Origin: Ichthyobacteriaceae bacterium
GTDB lineage: Bacteria; Bacteroidota; Bacteroidia; Flavobacteriales; JADGDT01
DNA: 39,762 bases
Direction of reading: 5' to 3'
Assembly: GCA_016744755.1 (NCBI GenBank)
Contig: JADGDT010000018.1
Location: 1-39,762, forward strand
Shown here: piece after piece, positions 8,124 through 18,719 of the stretch
How the letters are laid out: the number at the start of each line of letters is the position of its first letter
Numbering within the stretch: position 1 is the stretch's first letter
The notes under the pieces: generated by a model
What the model saw: only the letters and a program-made list of their open reading frames with translations
The model's database searches: none
What the model was told of the DNA's origin: nothing
Made by a program: the position numbers and the translations under genes

Positions 8124-10178
8124 ATGAGATTGAAAAAATTAATCACTAAACCAGGAACACCATTTCCCATAGGATCTTCTATAAAAGGCAACGGTGTAAA
8201 CTTTTCCGTTTTTTCTAAGAATGCTAAATCTATTGAATTGCTTCTTTTTGATGATAAAGATGACGTAAAACCATCTAATGTTATCGAGCTAAAAGAAGAA
8301 AAAAATAAATCATATTTCTACTGGCATATTTTTATTGAAAACTTAACTACTGGTCAGTACTACGCTTATAGAGTAGATGGCGAATACAATCCATCTAAAT
8401 CATTGGCTTTCGATAAATCTAAAGTATTGATTGATCCTTATGCAAAGGGAATTTACGCTAGTAACTACGACAGAAATTCGGCAAAAGGATATGGAAATGA
8501 CAACCTACCCTACTCCTACAAATCGGTAGTTGTTGCCAAAGATAATTACAATTGGGAAGGAGATGCTCCCCTATCGTTGAAACTAGAAGATCTCACTATT
8601 TACGAAATGCACATTGGTGGATTTACAAAATCTGAGAGTTCGGGAATTGAAAGTAGTAAAAGAGGAACTTACTCTGGAGTTATAGAAAAAATACCTTACT
8701 TAAAATCTCTTGGTATAAATGCCGTTGAATTACTTCCTGTTTATGCTTTCGACGATCAGGACTCCCCAATTGGTAAAAGTAATTATTGGGGATATTCACC
8801 ATTAAACTTTTTTGCAATACACAACTCTTATAGTGTAGATAAAGATCCAATTTCGGCTATCTCTGAGTTTAAGGATATGGTTAAGGCTTTTCATAAAGCA
8901 GGAATTGAAGTTATTCTTGATGTTGTTTACAATCACACATCAGAATCCAACTATGATGGACCACTACAGTGTTTTAAGGGATTTGAAAACCAAACCTACT
9001 ACATCCTCGATAATATAGACAAATCTAAACATCAGGATTTTACTGGATGTGGAAACTCTGTAAATGCTAATCACTCTGTAACTCACAGGATGATAATTGA
9101 CTCCTTAAAATATTGGGTTGAGGAGATGCATGTTGATGGTTTTCGTTTCGATCTTGCTTCTGTTTTATCGAGAGATGAATCGGGAGAACCTATGGAGAAT
9201 CCTCCAGTACTTTGGTCTATAGAGTCTGAACCTACACTATCCTGCACAAAAATAATTGCTGAAGCTTGGGATGCATCAGGACTTTATCAGCTCGGAGTTT
9301 TTACTGGCGATAAATGGGCAGAATGGAATGGAAAATACAGAGATGATGTAAGACAATTTATAAAAGGTAACGATGGACTTACATCAACCATAGCATCAAG
9401 AATTGTAGGAAGTCCAGATATTTTTAAAAAAGATTCTTATTCAGTTTCAAAAAGCATACATTTTGTTACTTGTCACGATGGATTTACGCTTAACGATCTT
9501 GTTTCGTACAACCATAAGCACAATGCCGAAAATGGAGAAAATAACATGGATGGAGCCAACGATAACTATAGTTGGAATTGTGGTATAGAAGGTAAAACAG
9601 ATGATGCTGAAATTGAAAAACTTCGTTTAAAGCAAATGAAAAACTTTTTTGTTATTTCTCTATTTTCACAAGGAACTCCTATGATACTTATGGGAGATGA
9701 AGTGCAGAGAAGTCAGGATGGAAATAACAATGCATACTGCCTCGATAATCAAGTAAATTGGTTTGATTGGAATCTAGTTGAAAAAAATAAAGAATTGCTA
9801 AACTTTGTAAGGTCAATAATTTCAATTACTCAAGAGTTTGAAGTACTCAGGTATTCTAAAACAATGGAGACCCTGCATAAAACAGAAGGTTGCCCATACA
9901 TAACTTGGCATGGCACAGAGCTAAACGAACCAGATTGGAGTAAGAACTCACACACGCTAGGTTTCGAATATCATTTCCCAGAAAAGAAAGAAAGAATTCT
10001 TGTACTTATGAATATGTATTGGGACAAACTTACTTTTGAAATACCAAAAGAGATTTACGGAAAATGGAATCTACAAGTTGATACATCGCAAGACAACAGC
10101 GATACTTGTACCCTACTCGATGCTAATAAAAAAATAACATTAGAAAGTAGATCTATAATTGTGTTGATTGATAAGTAG
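8124..10178 (+). CDS. glgX: Glycogen debranching enzyme (GlgX/isoamylase type, GH13)
   Basis: Hydrolyses alpha-1,6 branch linkages of glycogen or starch fragments in the cytoplasm. 684 residues, typical of GlgX/TreX. The N-terminal CBM48 domain (about 10-110) starts PGTPFPIGSSIKGNGVNFSVF; the GH13 barrel follows from about 155. Conserved regions are DVVYNHT (region I, near 267), GFRFDLAS with nucleophile D343, IIAEAWD with acid/base E380, and TCHDGFTL with D452. GTPMILMGDE near 520 and NNAYCLDNQVNWFDWN near 540 are the usual isoamylase segments. No signal peptide, consistent with storage-glycogen turnover. No other glycogen gene is in the window. Confidence 0.95.
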   Translation: MRLKKLITKPGTPFPIGSSIKGNGVNFSVFSKNAKSIELLLFDDKDDVKPSNVIELKEEKNKSYFYWHIFIENLTTGQYYAYRVDGEYNPSKSLAFDKSKVLIDPYAKGIYASNYDRNSAKGYGNDNLPYSYKSVVVAKDNYNWEGDAPLSLKLEDLTIYEMHIGGFTKSESSGIESSKRGTYSGVIEKIPYLKSLGINAVELLPVYAFDDQDSPIGKSNYWGYSPLNFFAIHNSYSVDKDPISAISEFKDMVKAFHKAGIEVILDVVYNHTSESNYDGPLQCFKGFENQTYYILDNIDKSKHQDFTGCGNSVNANHSVTHRMIIDSLKYWVEEMHVDGFRFDLASVLSRDESGEPMENPPVLWSIESEPTLSCTKIIAEAWDASGLYQLGVFTGDKWAEWNGKYRDDVRQFIKGNDGLTSTIASRIVGSPDIFKKDSYSVSKSIHFVTCHDGFTLNDLVSYNHKHNAENGENNMDGANDNYSWNCGIEGKTDDAEIEKLRLKQMKNFFVISLFSQGTPMILMGDEVQRSQDGNNNAYCLDNQVNWFDWNLVEKNKELLNFVRSIISITQEFEVLRYSKTMETLHKTEGCPYITWHGTELNEPDWSKNSHTLGFEYHFPEKKERILVLMNMYWDKLTFEIPKEIYGKWNLQVDTSQDNSDTCTLLDANKKITLESRSIIVLIDK

Positions 10179-10415
10179 ATTGGTGTCCTTCGACTATGCT
10201 CAAGAACCGAATTGGTAATCATGAACATAATTTATTTACACAACAAAATAATAATTGAATTCAATAATAATTACTAATATTGGTTATTGATTTTTGCTAA
10301 CCAACAATCGCACACCTTTTTACAGTAGGAAAAATATATTCATGAGCTTTATTTATGGTTGAATAAATACTGGGATTTAATTAACTTGAATATTCTTAAT
10401 AAATAGAAATATCTT
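10179..10415. other. Gap with a fragment of a dispersed repeat
   Basis: CCTTCGACTATGCTCAAG at about 10188 resembles the TTCGACT-GCTCAA unit found inside repeat copies A and B, so this is probably a worn repeat fragment after glgX. Nothing else is recognised here. Confidence 0.4.
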
Positions 10416-10727
10416 ATGAAAATAAATATATCAATATTAAAACCTAAAACTGGAATATTTTTTGGTGTTTGTCAAAAATCAGGAATTAGATATAATATTA
10501 GTCCAAATATTTTTCGCTTATTATTCATTATTTTATCTTTAATATTCTTCTTACCCTCTATTTTAATATATTCCATAATGGTATTTATTAATATCAAAAA
10601 TTCTGAAAATAAAAGAGAAAATCTAATTAAGCTTATACTTTGGTTATCCATAATTATATTCATACACTATTGGGCAGGAAACATGATTTCTGCATTTTTA
10701 TATGTAATTGCAAACTATATTCAATAA
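10416..10727 (+). CDS. Small PspC-like membrane protein
   Basis: 103 residues. GIFFGVCQKSGIRYNISPNIFRLLF (residues 13-37, shown here as a region; key residues G17, C19, N27, P31, R34) matches the start of the PspC domain, in which a short soluble helix leads into a membrane helix. Membrane segments are at about 36-57 and 70-95. PspC proteins respond to envelope stress in enterobacteria; the role of such short PspC-like proteins in Bacteroidota is not settled. Preceded by 236 bases and followed by 200 bases without genes. Confidence 0.7.
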   Translation: MKINISILKPKTGIFFGVCQKSGIRYNISPNIFRLLFIILSLIFFLPSILIYSIMVFINIKNSENKRENLIKLILWLSIIIFIHYWAGNMISAFLYVIANYIQ

Positions 10728-10927
10728 CAATGAATCAAAACTGAAGAATTACTTCAAGTAATAGAATAAATCTAACTTTGTACTTAAAAATGAATCTCAT
10801 GTTGAAAATAATAAAGCATATATCTGCTATTTTTATGAAAGTAAACTTGTTTTCTTTTAATGGCTTCTAAAATAAAACTCAGAAAACACCAATAAAATAA
10901 ATAACAAAAAACAAGTAAATAAAAACT

Positions 10928-11404
10928 ATGAAATCAAAAGAAATACTTGATAAATTAGAAGGTATAATTAGTAATGAAATTAATGAATCAGAGAAAAATA
11001 AAACAGATTCTGAGGACAATTCTGATAAAGATATAGTTAAGAATATTAAATATTTAGCGTTGTCATTTTTTGTAAATATCCTAAAATCTCCATTTAAAAT
11101 AATAGCTAAATATTTAAGAGATGAAATATTTACAGCTATAAAAAATGATGCAAAGCTCTATGCGATAATCATGGGAATAATGGGCGTGTTATTTGTATTC
11201 TTTTCTGTACTATGGCTTTTCATCTCTATTGCAATAGGAGTTTACTTTTTCGAAAAAGGACAATCAATACTATTATCTGTAACCTACTCCATAGTATTTC
11301 AAATATTCAGTTTTATACTAATTAGCTTAATTGCTTTAGTTGCTTCAAGTAAACTAAAATCATTGAAAATCATGAAAAAACTTAACAATTATAATGAAAA
11401 ATAA
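10928..11404 (+). CDS. Holin-superfamily-III-like membrane protein
   Basis: 158 residues: a charged N-terminal stretch (to about 40), a short amphipathic region, then two strong membrane helices at about 75-103 and 113-137, with a basic C-terminal tail. This layout matches the 'phage holin family' proteins (Actinobacteriophage holin superfamily III) that are widespread in bacterial chromosomes and are not necessarily phage-derived. Function is not known. Its TAA is followed immediately by the ATG of the EamA transporter gene, so the two are translationally linked. Confidence 0.65.
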   Translation: MKSKEILDKLEGIISNEINESEKNKTDSEDNSDKDIVKNIKYLALSFFVNILKSPFKIIAKYLRDEIFTAIKNDAKLYAIIMGIMGVLFVFFSVLWLFISIAIGVYFFEKGQSILLSVTYSIVFQIFSFILISLIALVASSKLKSLKIMKKLNNYNEK

Positions 11405-12328
11405 ATGACAGAAAGATCAACTCTAAGAATAAGTATTCTAGCAATAATAGCAACATTTTTATGGTCTACGGCATTCGTTGGTATAAAGATTGGATTACAG
11501 TACACCCAACCTATACAGTTTGCAGGTATTAGATTTTTCATCGCTGGATTAATGATTCTTCCATTGATAAAGAATAAAAAAACTTTAATACCAACTATAA
11601 AAGATAATTTTGGATTTATTGTTAAGATAGCTATTTTTCAAACTTTTCTTCAATACACTTTTTTCTATCTAGGAATCGAAAAACTATCAGGAGCACTTAG
11701 TGCCATAATTATTGGAGCTGGCCCTTTATTCATAGCCATCATGGCTCATTTTTTAATGCCTAATGATAAATTAGATTTCAAAAAATTAGTTGGGGTTTTA
11801 ATTGGTTTCTCAGGTATTACATTGGTAGCCCTAGCTAAGGACGGAAACTTCACTGATAATAACGTACTACTAATTGGAATTGGTTTCTTAACGCTTGCAA
11901 ATATAAATATGGGTTATACAAATATTTTTATTGCAAAAAATAAAAAGGCCATCCCTCCTCTAATCCTAAGCTCTTCTTCTTTATTGCTAGGTGGAGTAAT
12001 GCTAATGATTTTTTCTACGACAATTGAAACAATAGATTTAGGGGTAAAACCTACTGAATATTACTACTCTCTATTTTGGCTGAGTTTTGTTTCTGCAGGG
12101 GCAATATCTATATGGACAGCACTTTTACAGACGAAAGGAGTTGTGATATCTACTCTAAATATGTGGAAATTTATAGTTCCTGTATTTGGTGCAATATTAG
12201 CTTGGATTTCACTTCCTGAAGAACAACCGCATACACTTTCTATAGTTGGAATGATATTAATCTCAATTTCGCTATTGTGGGTTAATTACTTAAATAGGAA
12301 ACGTAGAAAAGTAACATATATAAAATAA
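11405..12328 (+). CDS. EamA/DMT-family transporter
   Basis: 307 residues with ten predicted membrane segments arranged as two EamA repeats: the first begins LAIIATFLWSTAFVGIKIGL at residues 12-31 and the second begins near 150. These proteins export metabolites such as amino acids or nucleotides across the inner membrane; the substrate here cannot be told. The gene starts directly after the stop of the upstream holin-like gene with no gap. Confidence 0.9.
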   Translation: MTERSTLRISILAIIATFLWSTAFVGIKIGLQYTQPIQFAGIRFFIAGLMILPLIKNKKTLIPTIKDNFGFIVKIAIFQTFLQYTFFYLGIEKLSGALSAIIIGAGPLFIAIMAHFLMPNDKLDFKKLVGVLIGFSGITLVALAKDGNFTDNNVLLIGIGFLTLANINMGYTNIFIAKNKKAIPPLILSSSSLLLGGVMLMIFSTTIETIDLGVKPTEYYYSLFWLSFVSAGAISIWTALLQTKGVVISTLNMWKFIVPVFGAILAWISLPEEQPHTLSIVGMILISISLLWVNYLNRKRRKVTYIK

Positions 12329-12539
12329 AAATTCTATTTACCAGAATGGAAAAAAAACAACAAATTTCGATTATTTAAGTCAGAAACTAGATATTAATAA
12401 TATTGAGAAGTATATAAAAGCAATAAATTATAATGATTTTTTGAAAATAACAACCATTTATAAGGAATCAAAATATTTTGAAGGAAATCTAAGGTCGGAG
12501 AATAACAGAAAGTCACTTACAAAAATCAGCATAAAATAA
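12324..12539 (+). pseudogene. Probable gene remnant without start codon
   Basis: Just after the EamA stop, a second frame stays open for about 70 codons and reads ...NFDYLSQKLDINNIEKYIKAI... to a TAA at 12537-12539, with no ATG, GTG or good ribosome site at its head. Composition is coding-like (Lys/Asn/Ile-rich with helical periodicity), which suggests a 3' fragment of a lost gene. I do not recognise the family, and AT-rich noise is the alternative. Confidence 0.3.
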
Positions 12540-12823
12540 ATCGAAAAAGAGAATAATCATAAAGGGATACTTATGTTCTTGCTAGAGATAAAGTAGCTAT
12601 CTGATTATTGTTTTTAGGAAAGAGACAAAAAAAAATTCCAAAACTAAAAAATAGTATTGGGGTATTACATTTTTGAACATAGAACTAGATTACCTCTGAA
12701 AGCGCCTATTTAACCACTAATACCGATAGATATCGAGATTAAAGTTTTACACAAAGTATCACAAAAAATGTATTCAAAATACATAAACCTTGTGACCTTA
12801 GTGTTCTTTGTGGTTATGAAACT
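12540..12823. repeat. Gene-free gap with a worn palindromic repeat
   Basis: Contains TTAACCAC (about 12710) and, inverted, GTGGTTA (about 12810), bracketing ACACAAAGTATCACAAA and CTTGTGACCTTAGTGTTCTT. This matches a repeat type (TTTGTGACCTTTGTGTTCTTTGTGG-like) commonly seen between Bacteroidota genes. No coding frame of note. Confidence 0.45.
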
Positions 12824-14326
12824 CTAATCCTTCAACGAATTAAATGCTTTACCTAAATAATCAATAATATTTATAGCCGAAAAACTCTCCATAGATTCTA
12901 TTCCTTCTTCTATTGCAATTTCGGATGTAAGACCGTGAATATACACTCCTAAAATGGAAGCCTCTACATTGCTGTAACCCTGAGCTATCAACGATGTAAT
13001 AATCCCTGTAAGAACATCACCACTACCTCCCGTTGCTAGTGATGAATTTCCTGTACTATTGAAGTAAATATTTCCATCTGGAATAAATATTGCTGTATTA
13101 GCTCCTTTCAAAATTAATATAATTTGATAATTGATTGCAAACTCTGTTGCTAATTTCAACTTTTCGAAATCTCCATTCCATTTACCCACTAATCTCTCAA
13201 ACTCTTTTGGATGTGGAGTTAATATTGAACCTTCTGGCAACAATGTCAACAATTCTCTATGAGTAGAAATTAGGTTTAGAGCATCGGCATCTATTACCAA
13301 AGGGGCATTGTTATCTTCGAAAAATCTCTTGAGAAGTTCTGTTGTACCCACAACCATACCTAATCCTGGACCAATTCCTATTGCCGATGGATTTATATTG
13401 TAGTACAAACTTTGTAAATTATTCTCTCCTTCTATCAACACCATAGCTTCTGGTACGGCAGTTTGCATTATCTGATAACCACATTTTGGAATTAGAGATG
13501 TTACTAAACCAGAACCACTTTTTACAGCAGCCTTTGTTGCTAGCAGAATAGCTCCCACTTTACCACTGCTGCCCCCTACTAACAAACTATGTCCGTAAGT
13601 TCCTTTATGAGAAAACTTTTTTCTTTTCTTATAAATTTTTAAGATATCTTTCTTTTCAGTGTAGTGATGGTGAACTTCTTCATTTTTTATAAAATCAGGA
13701 TGCAAACCTATATTTAAAACTACGAACTCTCCTGAAAACTCTGAATACTCTGGTAGCAATAATGATAACTTAACAGATTGTAAAGTGATTGTAAAATCAG
13801 CTTTAACTATTGCTTCTTTATCTGTAGTTACAGTATCACCATACAATCCCGAAGGCATATCAATGGATACAATTTTGGCAACACTATTATTTATTTCATT
13901 AATTAAATCTCTAGTAAATCCTCTTGGAGACTTACTTAGTCCTACTCCAAAAATGGCATCAACAACAATAGTTTCTACTACTTCGGGAATGGTATTATTG
14001 TCTATCACATGTTTTATTGGCGATAAAACTTCTAAACGTTTGTAGTTAGTTGTAAAATCTATGCTGTAATTATTTGAGAATTCAACTACATAAGTTCTTA
14101 CTTTCCATCCTGCATCTATCAGCATTCTAGACAAAGCTAAACCATCGCCACCATTATTCCCTACTCCACAAAATACAGCTACAGTTTCTTCTGAATTATG
14201 TTTTTCGATAAACCATTCGAAACATTTAGTAGCCGCTCTTTCCATTAAATCTAAAGATGAAACGGGCTCGTTCTCGATAGTGTACTTATCTGCTATTTTA
14301 ATTTGAGATGGGGATAATATTTTCAT
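12824..14326 (-). CDS. nnr: Bifunctional NAD(P)H-hydrate repair enzyme
   Basis: Repairs hydrated NADH/NADPH in the cytoplasm: the N-terminal YjeF domain epimerises the hydrate and the C-terminal kinase-like domain dehydrates it with ADP. 500 residues, usual for the fused form. N-domain: GVGNNGGDGLALSR (about 54-67) and the catalytic-Asp segment VDAIFGVGLSKSPRG (about 122-136). C-domain (from about 230): GTYGHSLLVGGSSGKVGA, GIGPGLG, VIDADALNL, LTPHPKEFERL and the nucleotide-site GNSSLATGGSGDVLTG (about 435-450, catalytic Asp in GSGDVL). The gene stands alone, with a 113-base gap to the TPR gene. Confidence 0.95.
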   Translation of the reverse strand: MKILSPSQIKIADKYTIENEPVSSLDLMERAATKCFEWFIEKHNSEETVAVFCGVGNNGGDGLALSRMLIDAGWKVRTYVVEFSNNYSIDFTTNYKRLEVLSPIKHVIDNNTIPEVVETIVVDAIFGVGLSKSPRGFTRDLINEINNSVAKIVSIDMPSGLYGDTVTTDKEAIVKADFTITLQSVKLSLLLPEYSEFSGEFVVLNIGLHPDFIKNEEVHHHYTEKKDILKIYKKRKKFSHKGTYGHSLLVGGSSGKVGAILLATKAAVKSGSGLVTSLIPKCGYQIMQTAVPEAMVLIEGENNLQSLYYNINPSAIGIGPGLGMVVGTTELLKRFFEDNNAPLVIDADALNLISTHRELLTLLPEGSILTPHPKEFERLVGKWNGDFEKLKLATEFAINYQIILILKGANTAIFIPDGNIYFNSTGNSSLATGGSGDVLTGIITSLIAQGYSNVEASILGVYIHGLTSEIAIEEGIESMESFSAINIIDYLGKAFNSLKD

Positions 14327-14385
14327 TTTACATCCTTTTAAATCTTAGTATAAAAGTACATAATAACGAAATGTTTATGCATAAA

Positions 14386-14418
14386 AAAACTGCTAAATCT
14401 TAAAGGTTTAGCAGTTTT
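14386..14418 (-). terminator. Terminator of the TPR gene
   Basis: AAAACTGCTAAA (14386-14397) and TTTAGCAGTTTT (14407-14418) form a perfect 12-bp stem with a 9-base loop. On the minus strand it is followed by a T run, 22 bases past the TPR gene stop. Confidence 0.9.
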
Positions 14419-14439
14419 AAATAAAAGTTTAAAAATATA

Positions 14440-15903
14440 TTATTTTGCTTCTAGAGCATCTAATTCTTTTTTTATTTTCATGAAATCATCATTTCTATCA
14501 AGAGCATAATATATGTTCTTCATTGTAGACAATAACGCAGTATTTGTTTTATCGTACTCGTAAGCACCTTCTAAATAAGTAATAGCCTCTTTGTAGACAC
14601 TAGTTTTCTCTTTTTTTAGATTATTAAGTTTGGCTCTATTTTTTTTGTTAAGTTTTATTGGTAAAGCAGAAATTTCTTCATTAATTTCTTTCTCTCTTCC
14701 TAAAATCATAGCAGCAAGGTTGATGTATGCATCAGTATAATCTGGCTTAATTTCAATAGATTTTTTATAAGCTTGTTTAGCTTCATCTTTCATCCCTAAG
14801 TCATTACTTACAACTCCAATGTTGTAATAAAGAACTTCGTTTGTAGGATCTTGTGCAATAGCTTCTTTCATTGCGTTTACAAATCCTTGCTGATCTCCAT
14901 CCTTAAGGTAAGTATTTCCTAGAGTAAGTAATAAATCATAATCACCAGGGAACTTAGATTTACCTTCTTTAAGTACTTCTAAAGCTTTGTGGTAATATTC
15001 TTTTTTCTCTTCCTTTTTAGATTCTTCAAGTACATCTCCCATATTAAGGTAGATACTACCTACACTACGATACATTGATGGTTGCAGGTTTTTAGTTGTA
15101 TAAATTGAGTCATTCTCTATAAGACCTAACTTTACTTGCATATCTAAATCTTTCTGATTTCCGAATACAGCCTTTTCTCCAGTTTCTTTATTGATACCTT
15201 CATATACAGTTGTAATACCTGTATAATTCATATCTAATAACTGAGTGTAAATTTTAACTGCTGAAGGATAATCATTTCCAGAAACAGCTACAGCTGCAGC
15301 ATTGTAAAGCAAAGTTGTATCAGATTTACCTACTAGTTTACTTGAATAAATATCGTAAGCATTTACAAATTCCTGAGACGATTTAGAATAATCTTTTGCA
15401 TTGTATGAATCAATTGCTCCTTGATGTAATTTAACTGCAATATTACCTACAGTTACACCTAGGTCTTTAGAGTGGTAATCTTTAATTTCTTTAGCTTTAG
15501 CTTTCTTGTAGTTACCTGTAGCAACTGCAGCATCTAAATCATCTTGACTCTTGAAATATTCATAGTCACCACTTTCTTTATTCTTAGCAGAAAAAGAAGT
15601 ACCTTTCTCGAAAACATAAAGTTTGTTAAATACATTAGATGCATTTACCAAAGCTTTATCATTTCCTTTTTCTCCAATAGCATTACATATACTACCTTTT
15701 ACAAAAAGGTAATCAGAAACTATTTCTGGATCGAAAGAATAACTGTTTTCATCAGTTATTTTTACTTCGTGAATTAAATTCTTTGCTTCATCAAGTTTTC
15801 CTTTATTCAAAGCATCTTGTGCTTTTTCAATTTGTTCTTCTTGTGCAAAAGCAGTAACACTTATTACTAGTGATGCTGCAATACTAATAAATCTCTTGTT
15901 CAT
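14440..15903 (-). CDS. Exported tetratricopeptide-repeat protein
   Basis: 487 residues. Sec signal peptide at 1-20 (MNKRFISIAASLVISVTAFA, cleaved before QEEQ), so the protein is periplasmic or surface-associated. TPR units are visible throughout; the clearest are YYNIGVVSNDLGMKDEAKQA near 360-380 and AYKKSIEIKPDYTDAYINLA (382-401), each with the A-x-x-x-Y/F pattern. Such proteins act as protein-interaction scaffolds; no catalytic domain is seen. It has its own terminator, and a TAATTTTG box lies about 50 bases upstream, so it looks monocistronic. No specific partner can be named. Confidence 0.85.
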   Translation of the reverse strand: MNKRFISIAASLVISVTAFAQEEQIEKAQDALNKGKLDEAKNLIHEVKITDENSYSFDPEIVSDYLFVKGSICNAIGEKGNDKALVNASNVFNKLYVFEKGTSFSAKNKESGDYEYFKSQDDLDAAVATGNYKKAKAKEIKDYHSKDLGVTVGNIAVKLHQGAIDSYNAKDYSKSSQEFVNAYDIYSSKLVGKSDTTLLYNAAAVAVSGNDYPSAVKIYTQLLDMNYTGITTVYEGINKETGEKAVFGNQKDLDMQVKLGLIENDSIYTTKNLQPSMYRSVGSIYLNMGDVLEESKKEEKKEYYHKALEVLKEGKSKFPGDYDLLLTLGNTYLKDGDQQGFVNAMKEAIAQDPTNEVLYYNIGVVSNDLGMKDEAKQAYKKSIEIKPDYTDAYINLAAMILGREKEINEEISALPIKLNKKNRAKLNNLKKEKTSVYKEAITYLEGAYEYDKTNTALLSTMKNIYYALDRNDDFMKIKKELDALEAK

Positions 15904-15948
15904 TTTATTATTATTTATTTATTCTTCTACCTTTTGTTAATTTCAGCA

Positions 15949-15956
15949 CAAAATTA
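15949..15956 (-). promoter_or_regulatory. Candidate -7 box for the TPR gene
   Basis: TAATTTTG on the minus strand fits TAnnTTTG, 45 bases before the start codon. No clear -33 element was found. Confidence 0.35.
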
Positions 15957-16025
15957 ATATAAATGTGTTATTAATACATTGACATTTAGCAGGTTTTATA
16001 ATAAAAAACCTAATTTTAAAATACG

Positions 16026-16058
16026 TAAACAGCTAAACATAAATTGTTTAGCTGTTTA
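16026..16058 (-). terminator. Hairpin terminator after gyrA
   Basis: A perfect 14-bp stem, TAAACAGCTAAACA (16026-16039) with TGTTTAGCTGTTTA (16045-16058), loop TAAAT. It lies 21 bases past the gyrA stop, between gyrA and the TPR gene. The T tract on the minus strand is short. Confidence 0.8.
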
Positions 16059-16078
16059 TAAATATTATGTTAATAAAT

Positions 16079-18625
16079 TTATTCTTCGTTATTATCAACT
16101 TCTGTGCCGTTTTCTTCCGATTGAGTATCACCTCCATCTTTTTCTACAGCACCTTCTACGTTTTCAGCTCCTTCAACCTCTTCCTCCTCGCCTTTTGCTA
16201 CTTTTGCAACTGCTGCGATAGAATCATTTTTCTTAAGGTTGATTAGTTTAACTCCTTGAGCTGCTCTACCCATAACACGTAAAGTATCGACTCCTAAACG
16301 AATAATAACTCCTGATTTATTGATAATCATCAAATCATCTTCGTCAGATACGTTTTTAATAGAAATTAAATCTCCTGTTTTTTCGGTTACAGTAATAGTT
16401 TTAACTCCTTTACCTCCACGATTAGTAATTCTGTAATCTTCTAGTGAAGATCTCTTTCCAAATCCATTTTCAGAAACTACTAAAATATCAGAAGTAGGAT
16501 CATCTGTACAAACCATACCAATCACTTCATCATTTTCGTTGGCAAGTGTAATACCTCTAACTCCCGAAGCATTACGTCCCATTGGTCGAGTTTTACTTTC
16601 ATCAAAACGTATAGCCTTACCTGATCTTGCTCCAATAAGAATATCGCTATGACCTGTAGTAAGTTTTGCTTCAAACAAAGTATCATCTTCACGAATAGTA
16701 ATGGCATTAATACCATTTGTACGTGGACGAGAATATTGCTCTAACGGAGTTTTCTTAACTACCCCTTTCTTAGTAACCATAACAACATTATGGCTATTTA
16801 CATACTCTGCATCTTTAAGGTCTCCTGTCTGAATAAAGGCTTTAACTTTATCCTCTGTACTAATATTAATCAAATTCTGAATTGCTCTACCTTTAGATAT
16901 CTTAGATCCTTCTGGTATTTCGTAAACTCTCATCCAGAAACATTTTCCTGCCTCTGTAAAGAACAACATGTATTGATGGTTTGTAGCCACAAATAGGTGC
17001 TCTAAGAAATCTTTATCTCTAGATGTAGCTCCTTTATGACCAGTACCTCCTCTATTCTGTTTTTTGTATTCTGACAGTGCTGTACGCTTAATATAACCTT
17101 CGTGAGAAATTGTTACTACAACTTCTTCGTTAGGAATCATATCTTCAATAGAAACTTCTGCAGCAGATAACTCTATAACCGAACGTCTCTCATCACCATA
17201 CTTTTCTCTAACTACTTCTAGTTCTTCTTTAATTATAGTAAATCTTCTTTCTTCGCTTTCAAGTATTTCTTTTAAGTCTGCAATAAGTATCATTAACTCA
17301 TCGTACTCTGCACGTAATTTGTCTTGCTCTAAACCAGTAAGCTGACGAAGTCTCATTTCTACAATGGCTCTCACCTGTAAATCGGAAAATTCAAAGCGCT
17401 CAACTAATTTTGTTTTAGCCTCATCTGTATTTTTAGAACCTTTAATTATTGCAATTACCTCGTCAATATTATCACTAGCAATAATAAGTCCTTCTAGAAT
17501 ATGAGCACGTTTTTCTGCTTGTTTTAATTCGAACTGAGTACGGCGAATAACTACCTCCATTCTGTGATTCACAAAATGGAAAATCATATCCTTTAAATTC
17601 AAAGTTTCAGGACGGCCATTTACTAGTGCAATATTATTTACACTAAACGAAGTTTGAAGCTGAGTATATTTGAATAATTTATTTAAAACTACTTTAGGAA
17701 CAACGTCTTTTTTAAGAATGTAAACAATTCGCATTCCTTTTCTATCGGATTCATCACGAATACTTGTAATTCCTTCTAATTTCTTATCGTTAACAAGATC
17801 AGCAGTTTTCTTAATCATTTCTGCTTTGTTCACTTGGTAAGGAATCTCAGAAACAATTATGCAATCACGCCCGTGAACTTCCTCAAATCTAGCTTTAGCA
17901 CGCATTACTACACGTCCTCTACCAGTATGGAAAGCATCTTTTACACCTTCGTATCCGTAAATTGTTCCTCCTGTTGGAAAATCTGGAGCTTTTATGTACT
18001 CCATCAATCCATCTATATCGATGTCATTATTTTCTATGTAAGCAATTACACCATTCACAACTTCTGTTAAGTTATGTGGAGGCATATTGGTTGCCATACC
18101 TACTGCAATACCCGAAGCACCATTAATTAATAAACCTGGTATTCTTGTTGGTAAAACAGTTGGTTCTTCAAGTGTATCGTCAAAGTTTAGAGAATGATCT
18201 ACAGTATCCTTATCAATATCAGCAAGCATATCTTCCGATATCTTACGCATACGAGCCTCGGTATAACGCATTGCTGCAGGACTATCGCCATCTACAGAAC
18301 CAAAGTTACCTTGACCATCGACAAGCATGTAACGCAACGACCACTCTTGAGCCATACGAACCATAGCATCGTAAACAGAAGTATCTCCGTGAGGATGATA
18401 TTTACCCAAAACCTCTCCAACAATCCTTGCAGACTTCTTGTGAGCTCTGTTAGAAGCGACTCCTAATTCGTGCATTCCAAACAAAACTCTACGGTGTACA
18501 GGCTTTAATCCGTCTCTTACATCAGGTAAAGCACGCGAAACAATCACCGACATTGAATAATCGATGTACGCACTTTTCATCTGTTCCTCTATATTAATAG
18601 GAATTACTTTTCCTCCATCTGCCAT
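16079..18625 (-). CDS. gyrA: DNA gyrase subunit A
   Basis: Breakage-reunion subunit of DNA gyrase, which with GyrB introduces negative supercoils. 848 residues. The catalytic Tyr is Y121 in AAMRYTEAR. The quinolone-determining region reads [10 protein letters not shown] (77-86): Thr82 stands at the E. coli Ser83 position and Asp86 at Asp87, a normal non-resistant pair. The C-terminal propeller begins near 500 and has a GyrA box of variant form ([10 protein letters not shown] instead of QRRGGKG) and a later NRGGKGVKT repeat. The last 38 residues are a Glu/Asp-rich tail. Monocistronic and divergent from clpC. Confidence 0.97.
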   Translation of the reverse strand: MADGGKVIPINIEEQMKSAYIDYSMSVIVSRALPDVRDGLKPVHRRVLFGMHELGVASNRAHKKSARIVGEVLGKYHPHGDTSVYDAMVRMAQEWSLRYMLVDGQGNFGSVDGDSPAAMRYTEARMRKISEDMLADIDKDTVDHSLNFDDTLEEPTVLPTRIPGLLINGASGIAVGMATNMPPHNLTEVVNGVIAYIENNDIDIDGLMEYIKAPDFPTGGTIYGYEGVKDAFHTGRGRVVMRAKARFEEVHGRDCIIVSEIPYQVNKAEMIKKTADLVNDKKLEGITSIRDESDRKGMRIVYILKKDVVPKVVLNKLFKYTQLQTSFSVNNIALVNGRPETLNLKDMIFHFVNHRMEVVIRRTQFELKQAEKRAHILEGLIIASDNIDEVIAIIKGSKNTDEAKTKLVERFEFSDLQVRAIVEMRLRQLTGLEQDKLRAEYDELMILIADLKEILESEERRFTIIKEELEVVREKYGDERRSVIELSAAEVSIEDMIPNEEVVVTISHEGYIKRTALSEYKKQNRGGTGHKGATSRDKDFLEHLFVATNHQYMLFFTEAGKCFWMRVYEIPEGSKISKGRAIQNLINISTEDKVKAFIQTGDLKDAEYVNSHNVVMVTKKGVVKKTPLEQYSRPRTNGINAITIREDDTLFEAKLTTGHSDILIGARSGKAIRFDESKTRPMGRNASGVRGITLANENDEVIGMVCTDDPTSDILVVSENGFGKRSSLEDYRITNRGGKGVKTITVTEKTGDLISIKNVSDEDDLMIINKSGVIIRLGVDTLRVMGRAAQGVKLINLKKNDSIAAVAKVAKGEEEEVEGAENVEGAVEKDGGDTQSEENGTEVDNNEE

Positions 18626-18719
18626 AAAATCAGAATTTTATATTTTAATGTCTTATTTACTCCAAAACTTGACGAATATACATAAAAATCACAATTAAAA
18701 AAGGTGTTTACACTGTTAA

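Noticed and set aside
10928-11404. Phage holin as evidence of a prophage
   Set aside because: There are no lysis, capsid or tail genes around it, and this holin-like family is common as a chromosomal membrane protein.
16079-18625. Quinolone-resistance change in GyrA
   Set aside because: Thr82 and Asp86 at the two key positions are common wild-type residues; no resistance claim can be made from them.
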